Under the pieces are notes generated by a model. The model was not told where the DNA came from and searched no databases. It worked only from the letters and a program-made list of their open reading frames with translations. From NCBI GenBank assembly GCA_963969395.1, contig OZ017797.1, forward strand, positions 20,150,001 through 20,214,000: a DNA stretch of 64,000 bases, written 5' to 3'. A program made the position numbers and the translations under genes. This DNA comes from Pseudoscleropodium purum. Lineage: Eukaryota; Streptophyta; Bryopsida; Hypnales; Brachytheciaceae. Numbering within the stretch: position 1 is the first letter of the stretch; the number at the start of each line of letters is the position of its first letter. This document shows, one piece after another, positions 10,899-23,779 of the stretch.

Positions 10899-13600
10899 GT
10901 CAACGTTCTCATCTAGCAAGTAGTACCATGATCATGCCTGAGTCCTTCAAAACTCATAAAAAACCGACACTTTTAGGTGGGTAAATGCAAAACCGACACT
11001 TTTTGCTAGTTTGCCTAGGTGCTATTATTAGTCGTGAAAATTTTCATTGATTTTCTTGTTGGTGAGTAGAGGGGGGTTCCAATGCACTCAAGAACATGAC
11101 ATTTGGATATCATATGCAAAAATTATGAAGGGTCAGAGTTTTGGGAGATAGATGTAATAAAAAAATTGTTTCTTTCACATAATTAGGTACATATTGATTT
11201 TGAAGATGTACACAATGTGATGATGGTAGTTTGGGGTCAATGGTGCATTTGAGGGTCAGCACACCTTAAGGTGGATACACCCAAAAGTTGTACCTTGCTT
11301 AAAACTGTCAACATCACTTTGAATATGCATCTTCCAAATCAATATCGTAACTACATCTAAAATGGACCGAATAAGGTCTATGGCATAACCAATGTGTTGT
11401 AAAGAATGAATAACATTTTTTGCACATTTGCTACAAGACTACAAATCAAACTGCAATTGGTTCCATAATTTTTTAATGAATTGTGAATTAATTACAAATT
11501 TTCAAAGATTCAAGGTGATGCCAAAATAAATTTGATGCACATGAAGAAATAACAATAAAGAGAAGTTAACATAACACAAAGTGCATCCATAATTGATCAC
11601 CTCTATAGCTCTACTAATAGAATTGCATACTATTCAAGATTCATTTAACATTTGTCTTTGTCATGCACATCATTTCAGAATCCTCCTTGTTTATTTTCCC
11701 TTCAATAATAAGGGTCAATTTTGAGGAGTGGTCCATTTTAGGTGTAGTTAACTTAAGTACTTCTGTTGAAGAAATGAATTTTATAACATCTATAAAAGAA
11801 AACTTTGATCCTTCAAAACTTTTGCAGATGGTATCCAAATGTCATGTTCTTTGGTGTGTTAGAACCTCCTTTGACTTGCCAACAAGAAAATCAATGAAAA
11901 TTTGACTAGACTAATAATAGTATCATCCAGGCACAGTAGCAAAAAGTGGCTGTTTGCGGGGGTACCCACAAACCAGGTACTCTTTTTAATAACTTTCCCA
12001 CTGTTGGAATGAGCCCACACTGACTGTTTTGGGTTCCTCCAAATGCAAGCCAAAAGATTCACACTGTTGCTTTTTTCATGTTCATTCAGTCATGCATAAT
12101 AAGAAACAGAATTGCCTGCCCAGGAAAAAAAAATGTTGACAATCGGGCAGTCAAACTGAAGGCAAAAATGGGCCAATGTTTGGGGAAAATGGCAGCTAAG
12201 TTAGTTCAAAGTTACGCTGGTGGAATTGGGAAAAAAAAACAGTTGCAATTTGAAACCATCCACAAAACACTGGTGAGAAAATCTAAAAAAATTTATTTTG
12301 AATAAAAAATATGTAGAAAATAAGCAAACTATGTACTTGGAAAAATGGTTCAATTTGGGAATTGAAGGAAGATAGTTGGTAAAATTCAAAAAATCTTGAA
12401 TGCTAAAATAGGCATTAATTCACCTTATTATATACAATACAAGATACTATACTAAATAGTGAAATTAGGTTGCTCCACACTAATTTCTCGACATTCTACA
12501 CTATATGAATATGTATCGTTATTGTAGAAAAATGTAGTGATGTGGGAATTAGCTTAGGTGTGTTGCATGGGTTGATGCACTAGTTCATGGCTTGGGTTTA
12601 GATAGTGGCATGTGCCTCCATGTGGACAAGTGGTGAGTCATGAGGTAATTTTTTGGGGGTAACACAACCTAATTGTTCCGCGTTAAGTGTAGTCAAAGGC
12701 CAAGGCTAGTCCTATATTGTAGTGGATAATCAAGGTGTTGTGATTGGTCAAAGTTTTAGTGTTTGTTTTGTTTGTTTTAAGAAATAAACACCACTCAAAG
12801 TTTGTAAAGAACCATTTTTTGCAATTGAAATAGATTTTGATGTGTGCCAAAACAAAAAAAACAAAAAAAAACACTTGTAGGGGATCTTATCATTTTTGAA
12901 TATTACTATGACTGATGATTGATGAGAATCCCCTTCTAAAATTCTTTTGAGAACTTCCAATGTAATTGTTAAAACAATGTGAATACAATCTTTAGGATGA
13001 CCTATAGGTTGTTGTCCTTTTGCATATATGATCGTTTCACATTTTTAGACTTATTTGGTTTCAAAAAAAAATTGTAATAGATTTACAGATTAGAAGACAT
13101 TTGGTCAATTCATTTTTGAGAAAAAGAAGAAGATATATTATAGGTAACCAAAGCAATAACATATAAGTTTGCATTGTTGTTTTCAAGAGGGAATATTCTT
13201 GTCCACTTAGGTATAATGGTAATATCCTTTTTATTTCCTGAAATGATTACAATGGTTGTCCCAACATCCTTCAAGATTGTGGAATAATGAATTCATGAAC
13301 CTTTTGGTATATCTAGGGGCAACCTGGAAGGCATGGTAATAGAAAAGACAAGCAATTGAGCAAGGTTGTGAATTTCTTTCATTAACTTTGAACGTTTATA
13401 TCTTGTACTCAGAATTATGTACTCAGAATTTCGGCATATTTTCGTAGTAGTACACGTCATCAATATGTCGTCAAAAATGGAAAAAACATGACTTCGCGAA
13501 TTGAAATGAAGTGGAAAAAAAAAGAGAACACCAATTTGGTCCCACTTGAGGGCAGACAACAACCCTAATAAAAAAAATTGCACAAGACATATTCTAATTA
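10899..13600. other. Intergenic, no gene seen
   Basis: AT-rich spacer. Holds repeat R3 at about 11400-11740. The short frames at 11641-11905 lie on both strands of R3 and are not credible genes. Confidence 0.6.
11400..11740 (+). repeat. Dispersed repeat R3, copy 1
   Basis: Reverse-complement relative of 29070-29560. Shared segments include 'gatgcacatgaagaaat', 'agaagttaac' and 'gtcaattttgaggagtgg'. This copy has a single version of the 58-bp unit that is tandemly multiplied in the other copy. Confidence 0.55.
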
Positions 13601-14283
13601 GAAACATGCAAGTTGCCACTATTGAAAACAAAGTCAAAACACCAAGAAGAAGAGAGAAAATTTCCCCGTAACGAATATTTCATGAATTTTGTTGCACTTT
13701 TTCCACACTCTTCAGGATTGTATTGCGGCGCATGGCCAATTCCCAATTCCCACGTGTGAATTGTGTCACCTCAAACTATCCTAGTGAGCAAATTTGAACA
13801 AAATTGACTGTGGTGGAATGTGTATCATTTCAATCATTGAGAATCTCTAAAAATAAAAATGCAACATCCAACAAAATTATGTAGTCCTGATGTCACTCAC
13901 TCGTGATGTCTTTCAGGAACATACTCTTCTTTAAATTCATGGCAATCTCAAGAAGAGATAGGAGCGATTCTTCTTTCTTTTTAAATTTGAAAAAAAAAAA
14001 AAAAAATTGTCGTTGATGCTTTGCCACTGACAGAGGGTGCCGGATAGGAGGTACCAGAAAAAGCGACAAATAAAGTTTACTTTTCCAGGGGGTCCCTCTG
14101 CCATCTCGCCAGGAGTGGAGACCATACACCAACACTTTTTGTTTTTTGCCATGGCAACACAAATCCAAAGGTCCTCACCAACAGCTTTGTAAGGAAGGAG
14201 ATAAGAGAGAAAGAGAGAGAGATGGAAACCTTAACTTTATAAGGACTCACTGAGGAGCCTCTCACTGTTTTTTTAAATCTCAA

Positions 14284-14475
14284 AATCACTTTTGGTTTCA
14301 TTTGCTTCAAAAAAAAATTTACTTTTTAAAAATCTCACATTACTTTTGGTTTCATTTGCTTCAAAAAAAAATTTACTTTTTAAAAATTTCACATCACTTT
14401 TGGTTTCATTTGCTTCAAAAAAAAATTTAATTTTTAAAAATCTCACATCACTTTTGGTTTCATTTGCTTCAATTT
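14284..14475. repeat. 54-bp tandem repeat, about 3.6 copies
   Basis: The unit 'acttttggtttcatttgctt' plus an A-run and 'tttaaaaatctcacat' starts at 14288, 14342, 14396 and 14450, exactly 54 bp apart. The last unit is truncated. Because 54 is divisible by three it leaves a frame open, but the surroundings do not support a gene. Confidence 0.85.
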
Positions 14476-15004
14476 TAAAAATCTCACGTCACTTCCACGA
14501 GTTCAGTTGGATTGGATTGTGTTTTGCAGTTTTCAGGTCACAGTTGTTGACTGCTGAGGTTCAATTGACTGCCCCCGGGATTCTGGGAGTTTGTTCGTTG
14601 GGGAATTTTTTTTTTTTTTTTTCCCCCACCCATCAATCAGTTGCCGCCGCTGGCCTCACTGTCCTTGCACCCTCATCGAAGGTGGTGTAAGATGATGGTA
14701 GAACCATCCATAATTGACCATTGTAGGGGTTTTTCACATACGTTTTGGAGTAGTATAAGGCAATGTAAATTTTCATTACTTGAGTTAGTCCTAACGTTGG
14801 AAAGGAGGAAAAACACATCCTATTTTTGGGTTGGAAATTTATTCGAGCCTTGGTTGCAACTATTCTACCCACATAAATTGAATATGGAACCTTGGTTGAT
14901 AACGGGTGTTTCTACCACAAGTCTGACCATGCTACCATTCATTCTGTTATGCTTGTTATAGATGTTGAGCAGCCAGGGCAGATTGACCCATGTATTGTCC
15001 CGCC

Positions 15005-15135
15005 AAAAGGTAAATGTCAAAATTGCCCCCCTATTTTGTGTCACATAAATTTTTGTATTTCATCTCATCTCCAAGCTAATTTGGGGTTTCTAATTGCAAA
15101 TATGAATTCAGAATTTGCCAATTTTATCATATGTG
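15005..15135 (+). repeat. Dispersed repeat R4, copy 1
   Basis: Diverged match to about 46975-47100 on the same strand: 'ccccctattttg', 'agctaatttggggt' and 'attgc(a/c)aatat(g/a)aattca' occur in the same order and spacing. Confidence 0.5.
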
Positions 15136-17950
15136 ATAAATAAATAAGTAAGGTAAGCTTATCTTACATGACCTGCCAATTTGTTGTGTCAACTTTCAAA
15201 CATGATTCAGAAGAGTTGTGGTGGTTGAGCACAAACTTCGAAATGTTGACCGTACATGCAAATGCAAATCGATTCAATTCCAACACTCCAGAGTCCAAAC
15301 CGAGTGAACATTGGGTCCAATTTGGTCAAAAAAAATAAGTAAGAATAAAAGTCCAAATGTTGTGCAGCAGCGAGATTAAAGCTTAAGTGCTAAGTAAGTT
15401 AGTTGGTCACTTGTACCCAGCTTTTTAACTTCCATACCACAGAGGAGTTTGTTTTTTGGACTTTTTGTGATTTAGTGTACAGTACCTTCTAAGGGTTTTG
15501 GATTTTCAAAGTTTTGAGTTTGATTTGATGGTAGCTCTAGTAAGGTAGTCTGATCTTGAAGCGACCATGTAAGCCTACCTGACTCATAGTTGACTATAAT
15601 AGATATTTCAAGCAACTTGTTATTCATTCCTAACTCATTGTTGACTATAATAGATATTTCAAACAACATCTCACTCATTCTTGAATAGGGATTACATTTA
15701 GAACACAGTTGCTTTTTAGAGTATACCACCTTAAGGCAAGTACATCCACTTGTGATTCCTACATTATGGCGTCTCATTTTATTTTTCTTTGAAGTTGTGG
15801 CTAGTTTCTAGAAGGCAAAGAAGAAAAAATGAATTGCGAGCTAATCGGGATCTGAAATCTAGATGACGAAGGTGGGAGCAAGTTTCCACTTGGGTTTGCT
15901 CACGTCACCCTCACAAAAGACTTGATACATGCACTAAGTTAAAAAAATATATCTTAAGGCCTTTGTCTTTTCAGGATTACCTGAGATAGACATCACATGC
16001 TTTGAGTCATGTGTAACTCACAATGTTATTGTACACTGTGTCTTTCCATGAAAGGTGGCACTCCTCATGAACATTAAGCTTTTCATTTCCAAGAACAACA
16101 AAATTTCTATAGCACCAAATTCTCCATGTAGTAGCAATTCTAAAACATCCCAAGCAAGATTGGAGAGGGGGATATAAGGGTTGTATCTCATTCTAATGTA
16201 GATGTCTCCTAAGAATAACAACAAATATCAACTCTCTCACAGTCATTCTAGGCAGGAGGTGCAAAAATTCTCTAGATCCTTTCATTCTTGACTACAAGCA
16301 TTGCATGAACTTGCACACAAGAGACACTATTCTAGGGTCTCTTTGATTTGTAGTTCATAACATTTGCAGTTACTAGGAAATCCCATGCATGCAATCTAAT
16401 TCCCAATTGGAAGATCACATGAATTAATTTGGCAAGCAAAAAACTAAAATTTTGTTGATTCCTAATTTTCCGACAAAAGATTAGTGGTTACTTTGCTTTA
16501 TTGCATCTCATTGCATACTCCATCCTCATTTTAGAACCTAAATCAAAAATTGCCATTGTTTGCTTATTTACGTGACTCAAATCTCATATGATAAGAATGA
16601 CTATCTTAATTTTAGTTCTAAGAGAAAGAAAGGGTATAAATAGTTGTAAGTTGCAATGAGGTGTACATACTTTACATCGTGGTTTAAGTATGTGTTAAAC
16701 TTTCTTTTATGTAATTTTAAAAAGTATTGATAAAACTTCTAACAATTTGAAGACCTTATATCTCAAACAACTAGAAAATATTACATTTTTTTCTTTAAAA
16801 TTTTATTTTTTTGTTTCTTGGAATGTGCTTGGATAAATCCATTTTAATGAAGAATTTTTTTACCTGTTTTTACATTATTAGTAAAGGCAAAATTATGAAG
16901 GGTTTAAGAAAATCTAGATATTTTTTCAAGTTCATTTCTAAACTCAAATTTCATTGTTTAAAAAACACTCTAATGATTATAAACTACTTACTATTGGAAT
17001 CGATATATCTCAATTCCATGTCGATGTTATTTGCAATCTAGATTTTCCTTTCATGATGTGACAAAATGAAAACAAAGCATATTTTGTTGCGCAATTTCTT
17101 TAAATTAATTTTCCATTATAAATCAAGATTTACTACAATCCTTTAACCACAACTATATTTTAACATAAACAAATGAAGAACTCACTTATGAGCAAATAAT
17201 AAACATAACAACAACTCGTGCAACTAGCCCAAAATTGCACACAAGGCACAACACTTTCTCACCTCACAAAGTTTGATCCATTCCAATAGCTTTGTGCATT
17301 GTTTCCGATACTTTCATGGATGCAATTCAAATTGCCAAGGTGGAATTTGAGCTTCCTACCTTAGATAGAGGAGATAGATAAAGAATGAAGGTCATATTTC
17401 TTTTGCAAGAGTCTGATGGAGGATTTCTAAATGGACACACTCAGTGCCTATAGAAATTGAGAATTATGATGATGGAACTTTAGTATTAAGATTAGCCCTT
17501 AATCAATGTTGAGGTTGAAAAAGTCCAATGAATGACTTGATAGTTGACTATAGAAACAAAAAATGCATCGACTAATCCAATAATCAAAGTATTTTGATGA
17601 CTACCTTGATCATGGGGCCATGTCCTTCAAGGGTTAATAAGATTATTCATCTACAAAAGATGCACTTCTCATAATCTTTGAAGGAAGAGACGGATTAAAC
17701 AAATTGGATGAAGGAGATATGCAATCTGGAGATGAATGACCTCGTTCATCTCAATTCTAGCAATCATCCTTCTACTTGGTCACGAGGTCCGTCCTCACAA
17801 GAATCATCCATCCAATCGGCACTCTCTTCGTTGCCCCCCTGGTTGTGAGAAGGAGCATCTAGATGATCACTTCAGATGAAGGATTTATTTCATCCATGGC
17901 GATTGGATGGAAGGTATCTGAATGGACGGATTCTGCGACACAAGGAAAAC

Positions 17951-18450
17951 TGAAAAGGACTGACATTCGATGAGCGTCAGAATTTTGGATGAATGTGAGA
18001 TTTCATCTACCGGCCAAGCATTCATCAATGAAGCATTGTTCTCTTGTGCTTGAGCTTCAGAGCCAGAGCTGCTGGTCAGTTTACACGGATTGTAGGATTT
18101 GTGAAGAATGTCTGATTGCTCTTGAAGTTTTATTGCGATTTATGAGGCCTCTTTTTTGGAAGAAGTTTCCTAAGACCTTGATTGCAACCCGAACGGTGCT
18201 GAGGGGCAACTTTCACGGTGATTATTGAAGAATATAGCGAAATAGAAGCAGAAGAAGCAGAAGAAGCAGAAGAAGCTGACGAAGAAGGGATATGACTATG
18301 TGAAGTTCTGAATCTATTCGAAGAGATTCTAGTTGTGATCCCCGTAGCAAAAATAAATTGGACGAAAAGGTCGTTGCTACGTAATTGAGGTAATTTGTTG
18401 GATTAGGGTTTAGGGCTTTTGCAAGTTCTGGAGACAGGTAAGAATTGGCG
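17951..18450 (+). promoter_or_regulatory. 5' leader / proximal promoter of the CobW-type gene
   Basis: Less AT-rich than the spacer behind it and contains a purine-rich GAA/GCA triplet run at 18244-18289, typical of plant 5' leaders. The transcription start is not evident. The 79-codon frame at 17989-18228 may be an upstream ORF or chance. Confidence 0.4.
18244..18289 (+). repeat. Triplet microsatellite (GAA/GCA-rich)
   Basis: Tandem 'gaagaagca' nonamers, about four copies, in the presumed 5' leader of the CobW-type gene. Confidence 0.85.
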
Positions 18451-21400
18451 ATGGATATGAGAGCTTCGCACTATCGACCCGCCCTTGTGGCGGCCATGGT
18501 CGGAGCAGGAGTGGTTGCAGGTTCAACGGTCGCCATTCTTGTAAGATCGTGGTATGACTCCCACAAACGACGACGAGTGCCGATCACCATTCTCTCGGGG
18601 TTCCTTGGTGCTGGCAAGGTGTGTGGTTGCTACCTTATTCTATAGTTTTGCTTAATTTTGACGGATTTATGTTATTGAATCTTTTTCCTTGCTAGGCTGG
18701 GATGTTATGCAGTACCGCAATTGACTCTCTATGAAAATTTCCTTTGTGTGAAACATATCTGGTGTTTAATGTGTTTCTTGTGATCTCGCTTGTTGACATT
18801 GTTCTTGTTTTACTTGCAGACCACTTTGTTGTCTCGGTTATTAAAGAATGCAAATGGACTGCGTATTGCAGTTCTCGTGAATGACCTGGCTGAGGTGCGT
18901 CTTCATATATTTTCGTGTTTGTGCATACTTTACTTCAGCTCCAAGACGCGTTTAACTAGCGCGGGATGACAAGATTTTTTTCTGATTGTGCAGGTGAACG
19001 TGGATGCACGGATGCTGCTGGCGGGGGGTCAAACCTCAAGTCTGGCTGCATTCAGCCAGCTCGAGAATGGTTAGATTATTAAGTTCATCTCTTTTAGAGT
19101 GTGCAAATCGTCCTTCTCTTTCTGTCTGGATCATTAGTCGATATTGTTGCTAAATTATACCTTGGTTTCATGAAGAGGTGCTTGAACATCACTGTAGTTT
19201 ATTCGTTGAGTTTTTTTTGCAAGAGCTCTTCTCAGGGACTCGGACTATTTGCAGGATGTCTATGCTGCAGCACAGAGGCGGATGTCGTTGGTGCTGTAAC
19301 AAAGCTCCTTGAGGCGGGAGGTGAATTTGATCATTTGGTTATCGAGTGTTCCGGTATGGCCCAGGTATATCAATTCTTGAATATCGAGGAAGGCTCATTT
19401 CTTTGGACAAATATATGTGAATCACTTATTTTTGTGCTTTGTGGTAGAAATAGACGATCCAGTTGTAGGGACACAAAACTATGTGAAAACCATCATCTGT
19501 AGACTCTCATGTGTCCCAATAATTTATATTGACGGAGTCGAGGTTACTGATACTGGAGGGGTTTGTTTTATGTTTGATGCAAGCCTAGCAGCCTGATGGA
19601 GTTGTTTATCAAAGCCGAAGAGGAAGGCCATGTCTATAAAAATATGGCGATGCTCAATCAGATGGTAAGCTTCCCTTCACTCGAGTGATTAGTTTTTTAA
19701 TTGTGCGTGAATCCTCTTTTGTATGGCTACTTTGTACTTCAAAAGAATGCTGATAAGGAAACCCAGCATATTATAACGCTTCTTCCTCTAGCCCGGTGCT
19801 TTGAAGACCTCGCAGGTGAAGATTCCTGATCCTGAAGCACTTTAAAGTTCCTCAGAAATCACAAACCTCCCGGAGCGGAGGGCTTGTGATAAGGCCAAAA
19901 TGGCTTCTAGGTTGTGTAGGCCGTCCCTTTTAGGGTCTATCAAAATATCTACTAACAGGTGTCCTCTAAGCGTTAAGCTTTCGTTTCTGTAAATACGTTA
20001 GGGTCCTATATACTTTAGATAGGACTTCATCGCTTCCGTACCCTTCAGAACGCCGAGTCTGCACAGTGGATCTTCTCTACTATTGTCGTCAGATGAGTTC
20101 CTTCTCATGAGCAAAGAGTCAAGCTTGTGTAGATCAGGGGTTTTACGCGATACTTTGACTTTCTCACGACGGTGTTACTAGGTTTGGTTTTGTACCCTCA
20201 TTAAGGTGTTAAAGTGAGAGAGGACTGGTGGCGATTTGCCAAAGCTGTGCACGATGAAGGGGAGGGGAGGTGGATACACTGTGATTTTATAGGCTCGAGG
20301 TTAGGTCTACCCTCTCGAGATTTGTTGCTATATTAGTTCAGGAAAGCACACTTCTTGTGGCAAATTAGAATGGTCATCGGAGTTTGCATTCTCTTACAAC
20401 GCAAGGTTTGAGAATTATAGGCTGTATTTAGATATCATAGCACGGAGGACTGAAAATTACAAGTCAAGTAACTGAGTGATTGTGGTTCTGTTTTATACAG
20501 GTGACTTTGGTAGATGGGAGGACGCTTCTGAGATGGCTAGAAGTAGCCAATGGATCTACACGTGTGAATATCGGTGATGAGTCGGGAGATCTGGCTGAGT
20601 TGCTTGTGGAGCAGGTGACATATACCTATCTTTTATAATCGATATCGGTGCAGCCAACTCTTAATGCTTAGAATAATCAATATCTGGATCATTCAAAACG
20701 ATGAAAGATTTAGTCATGCTCCGCGAATTTTTTATTTCAAAGCTGATTTTTTTATATCTGAGCTTCTCTTCCTCACATGTTCCTTACATAACAAACCATT
20801 TGGCCTACCATGGCCTTTGAAGTTTGAAGGACTTCGACGCACAGCTTTGAATTTTTTTGAGACTACACTTACTAACTGCAAGCCCGTATTTGCCGTGCAG
20901 ATCGAGTGTGCGGACCTCATAATACTTAGTAAAGTGGACTGCTTGCAGCAAGCTCAGATTAGAAAATGCCTCACAGCCATTAGAGCCCTAAATGGGAGTG
21001 CTGTTATAGAGGTTTGTAACATACTAGCACATTGCTCCCGTTTAGGCATGGTACGGTGAAATGGTCTTACACTTGTCAGGTTTCTTCAAGCGCTCCTATT
21101 ACCGTAGCTCTTTGTAGTTTTTAGAGACTATTGGGGAGTGGAATTCGATTGTTCTGGAGTCTACTGGTACCGTTTCTTGTTCTCTTGTAAGATTCTAGAA
21201 CCTTTGACTTTCAACTTGACTTCATCGGAATTTTTCCATGCCAGAGTTTTTCCAATAGGTCCAAGTATTTGAGGCTGTATGATTTTTCTATCTTGCAGAG
21301 TGCGTCATTTGGAGATCTGCCTCCATCAATGATTTTCGGTACCGTGAAGGGATGTCTCAGAAAGAAGAACTCCCATACTCACCATAATTCCCATGATCAT

Positions 21401-22555
21401 TCTCACCATGAAGATGGTGCTGAAGGGCAACATGCACCTCATGTCAGGAGTTTTGTATACAAGTCTTGGTGTCCTTTCCAGCCTCAGCGACTGGTGGTCA
21501 CTCTTAGGCGCCTACGCACACAAATTGAAACAAGATCAGATAAGGAAGGCTTAAGCAAATGCTTGGGAAGAGGCATATTACGTGCGAAGGGACTTGTGTG
21601 GCTGGCCACTGATATGAAGAGAGCAAGGTATAATCTCTAGGTTTTCAAATTGGACAAGGGATTTGATTGCATTGGACGATTTTTGTTTCTGGTTCCCATT
21701 TATGTTGATGTTGCATTTATGTGTTCGCAGGGAATGGGCTCAAGTAGGGGAGACTCTTCACCTTCACTACGGTGATTTATGGAAGGTAGTTCTCTACGGC
21801 GTGCCTGTTTATTTTTCATTTCCAAGTTCTTGTAAAACTGGCCTCGAAGTGACTGAAGCATCTGCGTCTTGGATCCATGTGTCTCTTTCGTTGGATAAGT
21901 TTAATGGCAATCAACTTGGTACTTTGAATCTGCGTGGGAGCGTGTTCTTTGCTATGGTCATGCATTGCCTTTTCTCAGAGATGCAATTTTAAAGTATTCA
22001 GTGACTGAATATGTAGGAAGGGACAGCATTTGAAAATGGAAAATCAGAAGGACGCAATGGAGAGTTTTATGGTGACAGACGGCAAGAAGTAAGTCAAAAT
22101 CTTCCAAGTTGGAGTTTGTCTATCTGACTTGTTTGTGAATCGTCTTTTGCTCTACAGAGCCTTGAGAATTTGAGTCTGCTGAACTCAGGGTAGGACCGAT
22201 GTTATTCCAGTAGTGAATCGTCTTATGCTCTACAGAGTCTTGTGAATTTGAGTTTTCGGAACTCAGGGTATGACCGAGATTATTCCAGTAGTCAGAGTGG
22301 ACTTGGCCATTCTACTTCGAGAAATAATTGCACATGACATTCAATAGATTTATACTAGACAGATCACTCCATGATATTGCTATGATTTATTTCCTAGTTT
22401 TGTGAAGAGATGACAGATGCAATAAAGTTTCATGTTTTGAGCGGCGTTTCATTTTGCAGATTGTCTTTATCGGAACTGGCGAGTTACAAGAAGCAGATAT
22501 TAGGAATGCACTTGACTACTGCCTGCTTACTTCTGAAGAGGTACCGCGTCCTTAA
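18451..22555 (+). CDS. COG0523 / CobW-family GTPase (putative zinc metallochaperone), 11 exons
   Basis: Exons: 18451-18618, 18820-18894, 18994-19069, 19255-19364, 19584-19664, 20501-20614, 20901-21011, 21299-21627, 21731-21785, 22017-22088, 22460-22555; 1287 bp, 428 residues, all joints GT...AG and phase-consistent. After a short hydrophobic segment (about residues 10-32, possible membrane anchor or targeting region) come the G-domain motifs: Walker A GFLGAGKTTLL, the family metal motif GCLCC, an ECSGMA motif and LSKVD in place of NKxD. A His-rich loop (HTHHNSHDHSHH) precedes a CobW C-terminal domain with WCPFQPQRL, RAKGLVWLAT and IVFIG...LDYCLLTSEE. The C-terminal motifs resemble bacterial ZigA/YciC-type members more than the plastid PTAC17 type. 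Expected role: GTP-dependent metal (Zn) delivery. The end is uncertain: the frame stops at TAA 22553-22555, but family members usually extend beyond the LLT.EE motif, so a further exon near 22582-22680 is possible. Confidence 0.85.
22135..22292. repeat. 78-bp tandem duplication inside intron 10 of the CobW-type gene
   Basis: Two copies beginning 'gtgaatcgtctt' at 22135 and 22213, each containing 'gctctacagag' and ending near 'ttattccagtag'. A few mismatches; each copy carries its own 'ctctacag' acceptor-like sequence. Confidence 0.8.
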
Positions 22556-23779
22556 GCCGTATACCGTTCTTGTTCATCAAGTTGTCAAGTTCTTCCGCAG
22601 TTGAAAATGAAGTATCAAAAACTCTCAACGATGTGGCTGGGATGTCATTGCTGGACAGATGGAACGTGGGCCATATGGATGGATAGGCATTCCTGATCCA
22701 ATAGTGATCACTCCGTTGGGACCTCGGCATAAAAAGTAAAAGTCCTTACCTCTCTTTGAATATAGGCGAGTATTTTTCTTTTAGTCTCTTGTAAAACCAT
22801 ATCAAGTCTCTCATTCTGAACTGCCCAATAAGTGTTCTTGTGATGCTGACATCTTTCCCCGTCTCCTCTAGTATCATCTGTTCTCTAAATCACTTCCTGC
22901 TTGTAGCACTCAGTAAGAACCAAAGTTTACGTGGCTGTAAATGAATGGATTTCTCTCATTCAAAAATTATTTATTTCATACGATATACAGTCTTGAGACG
23001 TATTCTATTTTACTCCCCAGAAAGTGGGCTTGATGCCTGCTAGTTCCCACTCATTTTGTAGTCATATGAGGTTTTCCTAACATTGAGTGTGCTTGTGACA
23101 CAGACCTACAACACATGGAGTAGGCTGCGCCTGTTGTGACCCTGAGTTAAAGTTGATAGATCAAGCTGTTTCAAGGCAGATAGGCTAGCCTCGAACACTG
23201 GTGCAATCTCATCATTCAAGCTGCCATGTGAAGACTGTTATGGACAGTAACATGAAATTTTATGGTGATTGATCTGCGACATCGTTTGAAGTTATTTGGC
23301 AGCAATATCACTTTCTCCATCAGCAAAGAATGCAAGGTTTGCGATAGACTACTTATCTCAATTTTTTTTTTTAAATCATCAAACATTCATCCAAGAATGG
23401 AGGGGGGTGCGAAGCAGAGTACCTGATTGCGCTAGCAGCGGAATTTTTTGCAGGGGTGTCTTTCCAGTTGTGGCTAAGAGCCAGTCTTCTCCAGAATTGA
23501 CGATTTGAGAAAAATCATCGTAAAGGACTATTTGGAAGAATATTTTGGAATTCATATAAAAATGAAAGTTGTAGACTTTGAGTTTTAGATTTCATTCATA
23601 CAGTTAGATTCACCAATGCTATCACCAATAGTTTTCTATAAATTTTGAAAGGGAAATTTCAAAATTCCTTCTAAATTCAATTACAAGCAAAATATTGTCA
23701 TTTTTTAAGTAAAATTTGTTGGAATGGATTTAAAATGGGGTTTTCTTGATATGGTGATTTTTTGAAAATTTTGTGTTCT
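22556..23779. other. 3' region of the CobW-type gene and spacer
   Basis: Contains the candidate extra terminal exon (22582-22680) and presumably the 3' UTR and polyadenylation site. No other gene supported. Confidence 0.4.

Larger units (their letters stand above)
13600..17950. other. Intergenic, no gene seen
   Basis: Mostly AT-rich. The block 13700-14700 is richer in G+C, contains a G-box core (CACGTG) near 13752, a 54-bp tandem repeat (14284-14475) and a run of about 18 T at 14606. It could be promoter or an old insertion. I found no exon chain. A degenerate TTAA-type element may lie at 17492-17637 (right end CAAGGGTTAA). Confidence 0.5.

Noticed and set aside
14292..14690. 132-codon plus-strand frame
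   Set aside because: Half of it is the 54-bp tandem repeat, and the rest lacks homology, splice context or codon bias.
17492..17637. Possible further TTAA element
   Set aside because: The right end CAAGGGTTAA fits, but the left end (TTAGCCC) and the interior match the family too weakly to list as a feature.
17989..18228. 79-codon frame with CxxC-like cysteines before the CobW-type gene
   Set aside because: No recognisable domain and no splice link to exon 1; kept only as a possible upstream ORF.
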